Assembly (NCBI GenBank): GCA_037367405.1 | Contig: JAZKJV010001871.1 | Location: 186,001 to 250,000, forward strand | Source of the DNA: Ottelia alismoides | Lineage: Eukaryota; Streptophyta; Magnoliopsida; Alismatales; Hydrocharitaceae | DNA length: 64,000 bases | Direction of reading: 5' to 3' | Shown: one piece after another, positions 11,613 to 22,989 of the stretch | How the letters are laid out: every line of letters begins with the position of its first letter | Position numbering within the stretch: position 1 is the stretch's first letter | Translations under genes and position numbers: made by a program | The notes under the pieces: generated by a model | Seen by the model: the letters and a program-made list of their open reading frames with translations, nothing else | Told to the model about the DNA's origin: nothing | The model's database searches: none

Positions 11613-12942
11613 TAGACATAGTGTTAAATGGAAAATGAATGGAAAGTTTTTGTTTATTCCTTAAACATTACTTTTCTCATGTATAAATTATATAATTTGG
11701 TATTTCAAATATGGATTCGTATATGTGGACGTGTATTGCTAAGTGTCTGGACCATGGAGATGTCAAACGTGGGTATTCGCATAAATCTCATAGTGTGGGG
11801 GGATTGTGTCATTTTGCCAAGGTATGTGTGCTCTGCATGTGACCCCAGCACCTTGATCGTGTGGTGGAGCATCTGCTTGCTATCTCTGATCAAGTGGCCC
11901 TTAAGAGGTCACGAGGTTCTATCTCTGATGCTTGAAGATGGACCTGGTCAACAACTTAGCTTCGGGTTTGAATCATGGGTCTTAATTGTGTTTAGGATCT
12001 GATCAAATGGATGGGACCGAGTCTCAAGCCTCCTGGGGTCTTCTTCTTCTCCGATCTCGAGCAAGGGCTGAAGAAATCATTGCTCCTCCTATGGCTGACA
12101 CATGGCCAAGGGACAGTGATGGGGTTTGCTTTGTTCTTCGAGTGAGGTTCTCATTGAAGATGGTTGTTCGTGCTCTAATCAGAGGCCATGCGAGAGAGGT
12201 TTGATGGAGACTCAGCCATGACACAGATGAAAGGGTTTGATGAGGGAGATCCCTATACCGATGTGAGGGAGAGGTGCCATTGTAGCTGAAGATGAAAGAT
12301 TGAGAATGATAGAAAGATTGTAGAAAGAATAGAAGATGAAGGTGATCTCTATGTTAGATTGGGTCTAATTTAGATCGAAAAGGATGGTGGGTGATGAGGG
12401 TTGTATAGTGAATGGAGAGAACAAGAAAGGGAAGGAGGGAGGAAAAAGGTTGAAGATATTAGATAGAGTTCCTCATCAGTAATGGATAAGCATAAGGACA
12501 TCTCTTATTTTCACCTTGACTTGAGCTGATGACGTGCTCGAGGAGACTCGTGCAGTAATGGACAACTTTTGTTACAAGGTCCTATGCAGAGACTTGGATC
12601 TCGCCTGAACAGAGGACAAGAGGGTGAATGTCGTCTCTTGTAAGGAGTGATCTAGTGCTGTCACCACTAGGTATTCGAGATTGGTGGCCCCCTCTCAATA
12701 ATGGTGGATCGCTCAATCTTATGGTCTGACCAGAGATTAAATAGAAAGAGGTATAGGGATAGAGGGCTTCAGACGGTGACCTGCCATTGGAAATGAAGGG
12801 GAGTTGGTTAGATCCGTGGTGGATGGTACGATCTAGAGTAGATAAGGATTGGGTTCAATCGAGAGTGAGTTTGGGGGGTAATGGTAAATAATTGTATATT
12901 AGTTGTTCATTAGATAGACCCAGCATGTAGATTTCATTAAGG
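11613..12942 (-). other. unassigned sequence, possibly the distal half of inverted LTR fragment D
   Basis: No domain is recognised. Read on the minus strand it has the character of the GC/CT-rich middle of the LTR1 family, with a TATTTAAT-like TATA box at about 12737-12745. If the CACTA-like element 12943-21260 is removed, this box falls about 1.58 kb from the start of the inverted LTR at 22634; in LTR2 the distance is about 1.41 kb. It may be the continuation of that LTR. Inference only. Confidence 0.3.
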
Positions 12943-13369
12943 TACTGCACGAAATCGCAACAAAATATCATTCACACATATGTGCCATTCCACACTAGGT
13001 TATGTGTGGCCCTTTACAATGGGAAGCTTGTGCAACACATTTTGGGGAGCGATGCCCCCATCATGTGTAATATTTTTTAGTTTTTTCACAAATGCGGGGG
13101 TCTTAACTTTATAAGCTAAGAAATGCCCCTTGTGGCACTGTGCGACTCTTGATGTTTGTTTTGCGAGTACATGGATAGGTATAGGATAAGTTAGAACAAT
13201 ATACAGAACTGGCCCATATCAAAACTAAATTTTTTCACATGTTGTTACATTCGAGCGGTGTCACTCTCTTTCATTGTCAACATCTTATAAAATTCACAAG
13301 ATAATTAAACAACCTAATAAATGTAACAAAAGGATCAAATAAATTCCAAACAATCGATCATGGGTAAAT

Positions 13370-13725
13370 ATGTATAAGGATATGGCGAGAGTATAGGAAA
13401 ATTGTATATGTGTATTTGGGCATGTATGCAAGAGTGTGAGGAATATGTGGATGCATAAGATCACGTAAGAATATATGGAGCAATGTAAGAGTGTATGGAA
13501 TGAGAAAGAGCATGTGTGAAAGCTTGTGAGGAATATGGGTATTCATGTAGGTATGTAAGAGTGTATGGTGCAATGTGGGCATGAATGGGTGTGTTTGGCA
13601 ATGTTTTTAAATGTATGAGGAATTTGGGCATGCATGTAGGTGTGTAAGAGTGTATGGAGCAATGTAATGGTGTGTTTGAGCATGTGTGCAAGTGTGTGAG
13701 GAATATGTGTATGCATATGTACATA
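13370..13725 (+). repeat. degenerate tandem repeat, array 1 (units 80-90 bp)
   Basis: Four units, each containing a form of GTGTGAGGAATATGGGTATGCATG. The GAATATG-type landmarks at 13441, 13531, 13620 and 13701 give spacings of 90, 89 and 81 bp. It is the same sequence family as the arrays at 14388-15015 and 20041-20310. Long open frames on the minus strand here (His/Thr/Tyr/Pro-rich) come from the repeat. Confidence 0.8.
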
Positions 13726-13907
13726 ATTTAAATTAATAGAATTTTAATTATCTATATATATTTTTTGAATTATTAAAATTTGACCTGACTTATACAAAAT
13801 TATTCGCTCCACCCTTTTGATTGGATGATTTTGTAGCAATATAGCATGGAGGGAGAGGAGGGGATTGAGACTCCTGTTTCAAATTATGGTTATAATTTCA
13901 AATTATT

Positions 13908-13985
13908 CTTGTGATATATTGTGTTGTGGTGTATGTGAATGTGGAACAACTTTTGACGCTTGATTGTGAATGCAAATATACTTGT
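13908..13985 (+). repeat. repeat shared with 20675-20760
   Basis: TATTGTGTTGTGGTGTATGT and the following GAATGTGGAAC block recur at 20689-20720 (TATTGTGTTGTGGCATATGG, GAATGTGGAAT). A third short echo, TGATGCTTGATTGTGAATGT, is at 20845-20864. These copies bracket the tandem array in the candidate CACTA element. Confidence 0.55.
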
Positions 13986-14387
13986 GAGCCTAATAAATGC
14001 TTTTTCCCATGATGACGAATAACCTAGTTATTTTTATCATTATTGCTTGTTCGATGAGCAGCCACGTGTTTGGAGTGACTCACCACTTGCTACAGTGACA
14101 TAGCATTCATGTTTTGCATATCATAAGCTTTCATTCTCTATGGATTTATGCTTAAACATGTGAACACACCTATCGTGATGATGGTTGCCCACATTCCCGA
14201 AGAGAAACCGGTGTTGTGGCACCAGAAAAGAATGACCAGCTACAGTGGTGTTTCTTAATCGGGATGCTGCAACAATCGATCTATGTAGAAGTTGATATCT
14301 GAGAAAACTTGGTACACCCTATTTTTTGTCCTTAAAATTGTTTTTTGTTCCTTTTATTATTAACTTTCTTCGTGATTTTTCCTAGTT

Positions 14388-15015
14388 TCAAACATATGGG
14401 GAGTGTATGAGTGTATGCAAGTGTGTGAGGAACATAGGTATGCATGTAGGTGTGTAGGAAGCAATGTGAGCATGAATGTAAGAGTATATTGATGTATTTG
14501 GACATGTATTCAAGTGTATGAGGATTGTGGATATGCATGTATGTGTGTAAGAATGCATGGTGTAATGTATGGGTGTGTTTGGACATGTGTGCAAGTGTGT
14601 GACGAATATGGGTATGCATATGGATGTGTATGGGGGTATGGGCTATGTATGTGGGAATCCATGGTAGAATATGGGTAGCGAAGTAAGACTTCAGGAATTT
14701 CTCCTGGTATGCAAGCATTAGGTATGTATGGAGTTAAGCTTGTAAGAGGTATTTGGGCATGCAAGTGTGTGAGGAATATGGGTATGCATGTAGGTGTATA
14801 GGGAGCAATGTGGACATGAATGTAAGAGTGTAAGGGTGTATTTGGGTATGTATTCGAGTGTGTGAGGATTATTGGTATGCATGTAGATGTGCAAGAGTGT
14901 ATGGTGCAATGTATGGGTGTGTTTGGGCATGTATGAAAGTGTGTGAGCAATATGGGTATCCATATGGGTGTGTATATGAGTATGATCTATATATATGGGA
15001 ATCCATGGTAGAATG
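14388..15015 (+). repeat. 344 bp higher-order tandem repeat, array 2
   Basis: Three landmark positions (14430, 14522, 14604) recur at 14774, 14866 and 14948, each shifted by exactly 344 bp. The higher-order unit is made of about 92 + 82 + 170 bp sub-units of the same degenerate monomer as array 1. It ends inside a unit at CCATGGTAGAATG, where the copia solo LTR is inserted, and resumes at 20041. Confidence 0.85.
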
Positions 15016-15861
15016 TGTTGGACTTCTAAGCCCTTGACAACCACATTAATGCAATAAAAGTTATTGTTTTATCATGTCCATGTGAAATGAAATGAATAAT
15101 TGAATGAATGTACTTTATTGTTAAGGTCATTTTGTACAATTAGGGTTATGTACCAGGGTCATATTGAATACCATTCAGCAGGAAGGACATAGCTGACTTG
15201 TAACGTGTGATATTAAATACATATCTCCAGTACGAGAAAGAAATGTCAATATTTCTCTAAAGACGGATTTCCAACCAAAAGACTTCTTGATGCATGTCCT
15301 CTACATAGCAATGGAGATCCGTAAGTGTTAGAATAATCAAGTCAAAGAGTTGACTTGATGATGTCGAGATAAATTAAGACGTGAATCCTAACTGTCACGA
15401 TCATGCGTACATCCTTTGACATGAGACAACTATACATCTATATGTCGAGTATGCATATTTGATATACCAATAGGTTGGTGACCTAGCCAAGGTCTATATA
15501 CCGGCGCTTTGGTGTGAATATGAAGTCATATGAGATGTATGATCTATCGAAAGAATTATACAGGTTCATAGTTTATGGACCGAGAGACGGAGCTCACTCA
15601 TGAGATGATTTGGGGTCAAAATGAATTCCATGCATGGTCGTCTTGTTTATGAAGTGAGATGAATTTGAGATATTAATATATGCTTTTGTAAAGTATATGA
15701 TAAATATTGTCACCCAATTATCAAATGAGAAATCTATTGATATATTCCGAAGAAGACAGTCAAACCAGGGTTTGAACTTTTGATTTATCAAGGTCTTCCA
15801 GTATGAAGGATGAATGAGTATTAAGAATACTGAGGTTTACATTTGTTGTAATAGATCATCT

Positions 15862-18507
15862 TGAAGGATATGGGAAAATCTTTAAGCGCATCACAAAAGT
15901 GTGGAGATCGCATCATATGCGATCGGGAGCAACTAGTCGCACTAGTTGCTCGAGGCAACAGAATTTAAAAATTTTAAACTGATGAAACCACATGATTCAA
16001 GAACACTTCTCGGATCATTTCATCTAAACCATAATAAGATATTAGGGTTACCACTTGAAGCGCGGTTGCGATCGAGTCTCTAAAGAAAGAGACCTCCTGT
16101 CTCAAGTCTGATCCGACGGAGGAGATGCTTACGAGCGCGTTAAGGAAACGTGTGCTACTCGCAATCCATGTTGATGATCCAAGCAAGTAATCTCCTGATC
16201 TTATCACACGAGATCCGATGCCTTCTTCACGAGCAAGGTGCACCGAAGGAGACGGAGATCCACGAGCGGTCGAAGTGGCGGTACAACGGCATGGTGACAA
16301 CGATGACTCTCTCTAGGGTTTAGGGAGGATGAGCACTCTATGAGAGAGAGAGAGAGACTTGGCGTGTAGAGAGAGAGAGGGAGAGAGCATGTAATGTGTG
16401 TCTAAAGAAAAGCTAGGGTTGCATCTTTTTTATAATATTTTGGGAGTCCATGGATCCCAATCCATGGACAACACAAAATCCATGGTTGAGATTGATTTGT
16501 GTTTCTTTCAATGGTCATGATTTTATTGTTAAAAACACAAAAACAATTATTTTAGTTAAATTAAATATTTTGAATAATATTTAATAAAATTTAATTTTAA
16601 TTAAATCAAACATCCATAGAGATAATATGAAGGAGGCAAGCCTCATTCCATAAGAAGAGTTGACTACCACCCATTCCAATTAGGAATTAGTGACCGTCCA
16701 CCCTCCTCTTTAGGAAGGTGGCATGCCACTCCTACTTCATGAGATTGCATTATCTCATGATTCTCTCCAAATTTTGCAACAACTTTTGTTGCAAATTATT
16801 TCACAAAAATAAATCAAATTTATTTTGTGACCATTGTAATCATGCCATTGGAAATTTGTGAATCACATTCACAGGCCAAAATATAATGTGAATTACATTT
16901 TCAATTAATTGTCCAATGTGAATCTAATTCACATCAACATTTATATTGTAAATGTTATTTATAAATAGCTCTCTCTTATATATTATAAATCACATTCATA
17001 GTATATATGAATAATTTGGATAATACTATCCACATTATTCTTATCCATATTAATTAAATCACATTTAATTGTCTTGGATCTCTATTCTCACGTGCCCAAA
17101 TAATATGTGATTATTCACATCTTTGATAATTAAGTCACATTTATTTTATCTTAGCTAACTCTCCGTATATATCCAAATAATATGAATCAAATTCATATTA
17201 TTTATGATAATTAAATCGCATTTAATTATCGGTTTTCCTCAATGCTCGGATATATTATCAACAATGAAATTATCCTTGAATTCCTTTAAGGATAATGCAC
17301 TTTCTCTACGGATACTTGGAGATAAGGACATGGCGATTGTACGTTCCACGTATAGTGACTTGGATATCGAGATCATATCTCAAATCCAGATCTTGCGAAC
17401 CTCCCATAGATGTTTGATTAAATCAAAATCATAAATCTAATCTTTTCATTGCATCTGAATCACATTCATATCACTGTCCAACATTTGGACCAAGACCATA
17501 TTATTTCTCAATTGAGAGGAATCACTAAAATCCAGACCCATTTCATCACTCCCTAGGAATGGAAGCGTCATAGTTATACAATCATTTATGATCACAACAC
17601 CCTCAAGTATTCCTAATACATGTACTTCCTGCATACTGGAAGACCTAGAATAAACTCGAAGTTTTAGATCTATTTAGACCGTCTCCTTCAGGGTTTTATC
17701 ATTAAGTTTCTCATTCGATCATTAGGAGACGGTATCTATCATATACTTTCCAAAAGCATATATCATACCCAGGTATTGATCATATACTTTCCAAAAGCAT
17801 GTGTCAAACCAACAAATTCAGTCAAGCTTCAAAAGCGAGACGATCGTGCATAGAATTTGATTCCCAATATCTCATGAGTGAGCTCATGTCTTCCAGTTCA
17901 GCAAATGAACCTGTATGATCCCTTTGAGAGATCATATTACACATATGCTCTTACATACACACCAGCACGTCAGTGTATAGACCTTGATTAGGCCATCATC
18001 CTATCGGTCTGCCAAATGCACATACTCAAACATATAGTAACACATATGTCTCCAGTTAGAGGATGTGTGCCTATATCGTGACAGCATACGGCATAGGCCT
18101 TTAATTATATCGATCTTGTTAAGTCAACTCTTTTACCTAACTTATCTAACACCTCCAAATCTCTATTCCTATGTAGAGGACCTGCTTCAAGAGGTCGGTT
18201 AGATATCATCTCATTAGAGAAAGGATTGTCGTCTCCTACTCGGGTTGGAGATTATCTCTTACCAATCATTTGACGGTGCTTGATGAGTCCTCAATCTAAC
18301 TCTTTAGATATTCATCCAAGCACCAGCCTCTATGATTCAACAATTGAATCAACGGTTGTATGATCATCAAGATGGCCATGGTACGTAACCCTAATTGTAC
18401 TAAGGGATCTATTATGAAAATTAGGTATTCTTCGTTTCGGATCAGGGAATGATATTTGCAATAACATTTATTGCATAATAACTCATTGTGGGCTCTCATG
18501 TCTAACA
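15862..18507 (-). mobile_element. Ty1/copia solo LTR, inner, nested (2.65 kb)
   Basis: On the minus strand it starts TGTTAGACATGAGAGCCC and ends ATATCCTTCA. The target duplication CATCT at 15857-15861 and 18508-18512 is exact. It is collinear with the copia 3' LTR at 35095-37612: the same CAACTAGTCGCACTAGTT block, the same TTTTGGGAGTCCATGGATCC block, and a GA-rich microsatellite at about 16338-16387. It sits inside the outer LTR of the same family in the opposite orientation. Confidence 0.88.
16426..16434 (-). promoter_or_regulatory. TATA box of inner copia LTR
   Basis: Minus-strand TATAAAAAA, next to the conserved GGATCCATGGACTCCCAAAA block. The related LTR has minus-strand TATATAAG at the same place (35629-35636). 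Confidence 0.5.
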
Positions 18508-19661
18508 CATCTACCATGACACTTCCATTCTGAGGGAGTGATGAAACATGATGGATTTTAGTAGCTCCATTTAGCTAGATGATTTGTAATTTAATTAGAT
18601 TAAATCGCAATTAATTTGAATTCACTTTCCAATTTCAATGTTCGAATATTAGAAACAGAAATGGTCATGGAAATGGAAATATACAAGCTCGCTGAACTAA
18701 TTTCTGAGCTCCAAATGGTTTGAACTTCGATTAAAAATGGTCAAGGAAGTTGGATTCAGCTCGCTGGTACTTTCTCCAACTCATGGAGAGTGTGATGCAT
18801 TTCGTTGAGTTCATTAAGAGTGTAAAGTGTTACAACTCAAGATCAACATTTATAGGTGACAGACTTTTGCAAAAAAGTGTAAACCCTGAAATTGGATTGG
18901 TATCCAAATTTCAAGTCATTATACATGGATAGTATGATCTCCTTGGCATTATCTCTAAGTATATGCATTTGTATCTCATTAGTCATAACTGGATTAGAGC
19001 TCATACCTATTGGTGTCAATATTATAATAATAATAGTTATTATTGCATTGTTTTATATGGACAATTTTGTGAATAAGATTCACAAATTTTAAATGTGAAT
19101 AGTCATTCGCAATAATTAATATTTATATGGACGCGATTCATATAAACATTTATGTAGATATGATTTACATGATTTTCCAAGGCAGGAGGTTGTGTGAATT
19201 TGATTCACATTAATTTTGTAGATGTAAATTGGATTTACATTTAATTTTAGGCTCACGAATATGATTCATAAAATTTAAGGATTAATTCTATAATTTCTCT
19301 AATTATGATAATAGGACTATCATGTTAACTAATTGATGGATAAAAAAGACAACAACCTTAGATAAATATGGTTAAGGTTGACGTGTTCCATGTTGTACAT
19401 GGTTACACCAATTTGTTCAGTTTTAATTGAAGTAAGACTCTAAAGTTGTTGCTTATTTTATTATTAATTAATATTAATTGGAGATAATAAGTAGATAATC
19501 TCTATTGAATTAGAACTTGCTCTAAGCCTTGATATAAAATCCAAGGGACTACAACACACATGTTAAACATGTGGCGTAAGTAGAAAAGGAGGGTAAGGCC
19601 CTGTCTTTTGCAACGCAATTTTTGGAGAGCAATAATCCTCGTAATTTTGTGCCCCTTGAGA

Positions 19662-19669
19662 TATATAAG
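19662..19669 (+). promoter_or_regulatory. TATA box of outer copia LTR
   Basis: TATATAAG in a GC-richer segment of the plus-strand LTR, about 380 bp from its 3' end, as expected for a copia LTR promoter. Confidence 0.45.
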
Positions 19670-20040
19670 AGTCTTGAGAGTTTCCAACTCTCATACGCCT
19701 CTTCTTGTTTCCCTAGTCGACGTTCGGATTCGTGGGAAGCAATGTATGATTCATATCCACGCCTATGAGAGAGAGACTTTGCATATAAGACTTGATTCAT
19801 GAGGTTTCTTATTTTAGAAACTCACACTTGAAAGGTAAACCTTGATCTATATCCATTATCATTGTAAATATCATAAATTATTTTGGAAATTAATTCCTTA
19901 GAATTTATAATTTCTGAATGCAAAAATTGTGGTGCTACATTTTCTAGTTCATACGATGAACTAACATTTTTTTTGGCAAAAAGTTTGCTAGATATTCTGC
20001 ATTTCCGTGGTGCATAGTAATTTTTGATTTACTTCCTCTA

Positions 20041-20310
20041 GAATGTGGGTTGCGAAGTACGATTTGAGGAATTTGGCCATGTATGTAAGCATTGGGCATG
20101 TATGGAAACAAGCATGTAGGAGGTATTTGGGCATGTAAGTGTGTGAGGAACATGGGTATGCATGTAGGTGTGTACGGAGAAATGTGGGAATGAATGTAAG
20201 AGTGTATGGGTGTATGTGGGCATGTATTCAAGTGTTAGGATTATGGGTATGCATGTACGTGTATAAGAGTGTATAGGTGTATTTGGGCATATGTGCATAT
20301 TTAACTAGAG
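20041..20310 (+). repeat. continuation of the 344 bp repeat after the LTR insertion
   Basis: Starts with the right copy of the GAATG duplication and continues the interrupted unit (GGGTTGCGAAGTACGATTTG, compare GGGTAGCGAAGTAAGACTTC at 14674). With the 5,030 bp insertion removed, the next landmark falls within about 9 bp of the position predicted by the 344 bp period. Confidence 0.8.
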
Positions 20311-20311
20311 T

Positions 20312-20608
20312 ATGCGAGAAGATGGAAAATCATATATAACATATATGTTCGATCCAAAAAATGGCTTGATGACCCTTGTTAAATATGAGAAAGATGATCA
20401 GAGTGACGGTAACGATGATAATAATGAAGATGAGGAGCGACCTAGGGTCGTGATGCAACGGTCGGTTCGTTGCGGAGTCGTCATCCGCGAGAGGGATGTC
20501 GAAGCAGAGAGAGCAGAGAGGAAGAGGCAAAGCCAAAGAAGGAAAAAAGAGGAAGAACATCATTCATCGATGGAAGAAGTGAATGATTTAAAACTCGATG
20601 GCATGTAG
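20312..20608 (+). CDS. hypothetical 98-residue acidic/basic open frame
   Basis: Open from ATG to TAG, 98 codons. The N-terminal third is followed by an acidic run (DQSDGNDDNNEDEERPR), then an Arg/Lys/Glu-rich helix-forming stretch (RERDVEAERAERKRQSQRRK). I recognise no family. It sits directly after the tandem repeat inside the candidate CACTA element, so it could be an exon of an element-encoded accessory (TNP1-type) protein or chance. No promoter or splice context is evident. Confidence 0.25.
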   Translation: MREDGKSYITYMFDPKNGLMTLVKYEKDDQSDGNDDNNEDEERPRVVMQRSVRCGVVIRERDVEAERAERKRQSQRRKKEEEHHSSMEEVNDLKLDGM

Positions 20609-20779
20609 TAATATGTAACTTATATTTTAGTATTCACAACTACTTATCATTAACATTATGGTTCTAAGTTCAAATTGTTTTGGATGTATTGTGTTGTGGC
20701 ATATGGGAATGTGGAATACCTTGTAATGCTTCATTATGAACGTGGATATAGCTGTGATTCTTGATTTTCAATGTGGATA

Positions 20780-20842
20780 TATGTATGTATGTGTGTATAT
20801 ATGTATGTATGTACGTATGTATGTATGTATGTATGTATATAA
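20780..20842 (+). repeat. (TATG)n microsatellite
   Basis: About 60 bp of TATG/GTAT repeats with a few substitutions. The Ile/His/Tyr/Thr-rich open frame on the minus strand here is produced by this repeat. Confidence 0.9.
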
Positions 20843-21263
20843 TTGTGATGCTTGATTGTGAATGTAGATTGCATGGAATTAGTGTATTCTCATACATGTA
20901 CCAATTTATATGCTTTTACATGTACAGGTAATCGTGAGGGAAGTACGAAACTTAACAAGGTAATAAATTTTTCTGTTCTAGTATCAGAAAATGCAACTAC
21001 CTGTAGTCCCCCATGTGGTCACAATTTGATGTACTTTTTATATTGGTAGCGGCTATTACGAGCATGGGGACTACTATGGCCGCATGTTACGAGAATAATA
21101 CGACCATGTTGTGGTCGGAATCAACTTTACGATTTCGCAGATGCGACCACACCCTTTTCGACTACTTGTAGTCGCAAATGCCCAATACGACTACATTACG
21201 ACTATAATGCGAGTAGAATGGGACTACATGTGCTCATATTACCTGTAATTTCTTGTAATGGGG

Positions 21264-22634
21264 AATGAGGCTTAGAGATGGTGGTGAGATCTGGTAGAGA
21301 CGTAGGTGTTATGTCCTCCTCGTGACCTATTAGGGATGGAGAATGGCCAGAGGGAGTTTGGTGGTGGTTGCAGAGGGGTGGAGATGGGCAGTTGTGGATG
21401 TTGGATCAAATGCGATCCAACAATTGGGAGAGGCTCACATTACTTGCTTATGAGGGGAAGTGGGTGAAGATGTGAAGAATCACAACCATTGGATCAAAAT
21501 TGATCCAACATCCCATATTGGATGCACTAGATGACACGGGACATTGATCGGGGTTTGGGCGAGTTGACCAGGGCGACTGAGGTGGCGATGAGGTGGGCAA
21601 ATGGGTGCTGGACACGTGTACGTTGACTTTACCAAGCTAAAAAATGCAAAAAAAATGGATATAAAATAGCAATGACCTCTAACACAAAAATGCCCAAATG
21701 AAAAAATGTAGATCTAAATACACCCAACAATGTTCATGAAGGACCCAAATGCAATGGACTCAACTGTGCAAGATATATATGCATTTTTGGGATATTATAT
21801 ATATAATATCTTTTTTTAGCTTTATAATTTTTATTTGATTTTCTATATATTAAAAATGTATAAAAAATTTTAATATTATGTAAAATAATTCAATGGATTT
21901 AAATGTATTTTTTGGATTTTTTTTAAGAGTTAATAACATATCAGAATAAATTAGGGAAATATATTATATACATGTCAATTGGTCAATGTGCTTAAGTCAG
22001 AATTTGTCTTTTTTTATTTTCCTTATTTTTTGAATTTGATTTTTATGCAATTAGTTAAGAAATGAAATGGAATAAAGAAATTAAAAAAATAAATTTAAAA
22101 GAGTCAAATATGCACATGAAATAATAGGTCAAAATTCAATAAACTTGTACAATATACAATTAGGTCCTAAAATCCATATTTCACAAATGGATTTTGATTC
22201 TTTTGAAATTGGTCTTGATTTGTAGGTATTTGAATCACATTTAATTAAAAAGTGAGTAGAATGAAATTGGACATTGTAAGAGAGAGATATGAACATTATG
22301 GATTTTTGTCCTTAACTTAGGATTTGGGTTTATTTCAAATATATACAAGCTAGTATTTTTTTCTTTTTTAGGATTTTTCATTGGTTAATATTAGTGTTAT
22401 TTACACAGTAAACTTGGTTTTAGATCAATTGAAGTTAGGATGAATTAATTTAAAATAGATGAAGTTAGGTGAAAATTATAAATGAATATGAATGCGGAAT
22501 GGAGTGCTAATTTATGCAAATTATTTAAAAGTGCGTGAATATTAATTTTGAGATATAAGCATGTGAATGAACCTAATTTATCAGGGCGAATCTATATTTT
22601 CAGCTAGCTAGAGTGATGTATCACAGATTCATCA
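21264..22634 (-). mobile_element. inverted LTR fragment D (LTR1 family), 5' half only
   Basis: On the minus strand it starts TGATGAATCTGTGATACATC at 22634 and follows the LTR1/LTR2 order: an AT-rich block with CCTAA...TTCATATCT..., AAATACCTACAAATCAAG, TTGACCTATTATTTCATGTG, then the ACACGTGTCCAGCACCCATTT transition to a CT-rich leader. It stops at the candidate CACTA terminus (21260) in the middle of the leader, so its second half is missing or displaced. Confidence 0.7.
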
Positions 22635-22664
22635 GCACTTAGGTCACTTAGTACATCCTAAGTG
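22633..22664. repeat. small inverted repeat
   Basis: GCACTTAGG and CCTAAGTGC (9 bp arms, 13 bp loop) directly outside the end of LTR fragment D. Function unknown. Confidence 0.5.
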
Positions 22665-22989
22665 CTCCACTCCACTTCTTTGATATTGATGGGATAGACA
22701 TGTTCCATATTGTAGGAGTTGAAGTGTTCAAGGATTCATAATGATATAACATTGGCACACGTGATGTGTGGTTGTCGTCAATTATACAAGTCACGATATG
22801 GACTGATGTCCCATGGAAAAATTGCCATACCAAGAATGATATCTTATTTGTTATAGAATAAGGATCCTATCTTAATCATGGATATCAAACTTGTAACCTC
22901 TATAGTGTTATATAATTATACATGTGGTAATTTCAAATAATAAACCTACTTTCATTACTTGGCCACGTTGTAGGTTTAATAATGAATAT

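Larger units (their letters stand above)
15016..20040 (+). mobile_element. Ty1/copia solo LTR, outer (split)
   Basis: Starts TGTTGGACTTCTAAGCCC, a copia-like LTR start, and ends TTACTTCCTCTA (terminal CA decayed to TA). The 5 bp duplication GAATG is at 15011-15015 and 20041-20045. The neighbouring 344 bp unit shows the empty site (GAATATGGG at 14667), exactly 344 bp away. The LTR is 2.37 kb once the inner LTR is discounted. Its halves (15016-15861 and 18513-20040) match, in inverted orientation, the LTRs at 15862-18507 and 35095-37612. No internal coding sequence remains. Confidence 0.85.
12943..21260. mobile_element. candidate CACTA-type (non-autonomous) element
   Basis: The right end, read on the minus strand from 21260, starts CATTACAAGAAATTACAGG, 12 of 13 bases like the plant CACTA terminus CACTACAAGAAAT. 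The left end at 12943 starts TACTGCACGAAAT, 10 of 13 like it. The 3 bp flanks are AGG and GGG. The right 260 bp are dense in short words on both strands (GACTAC, CGACTA, TAGTCG, GACCAC), as expected of CACTA subterminal repeats. The left subterminal region is less convincing and no transposase lies inside. The interior holds the 344 bp repeat array and two nested copia LTRs. Confidence 0.33.

Noticed and set aside
13358..15044. Several His/Thr/Tyr/Pro-rich open frames on the minus strand (up to 146 residues)
   Set aside because: They are translations of the degenerate tandem repeat; residue periodicity follows the DNA repeat.
21050..21240. Short GACTAC/TAGTCG words as a possible CRISPR or direct-repeat array
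   Set aside because: Spacing and sequence are irregular and occur on both strands; they fit subterminal repeats of a DNA transposon in a plant genome.
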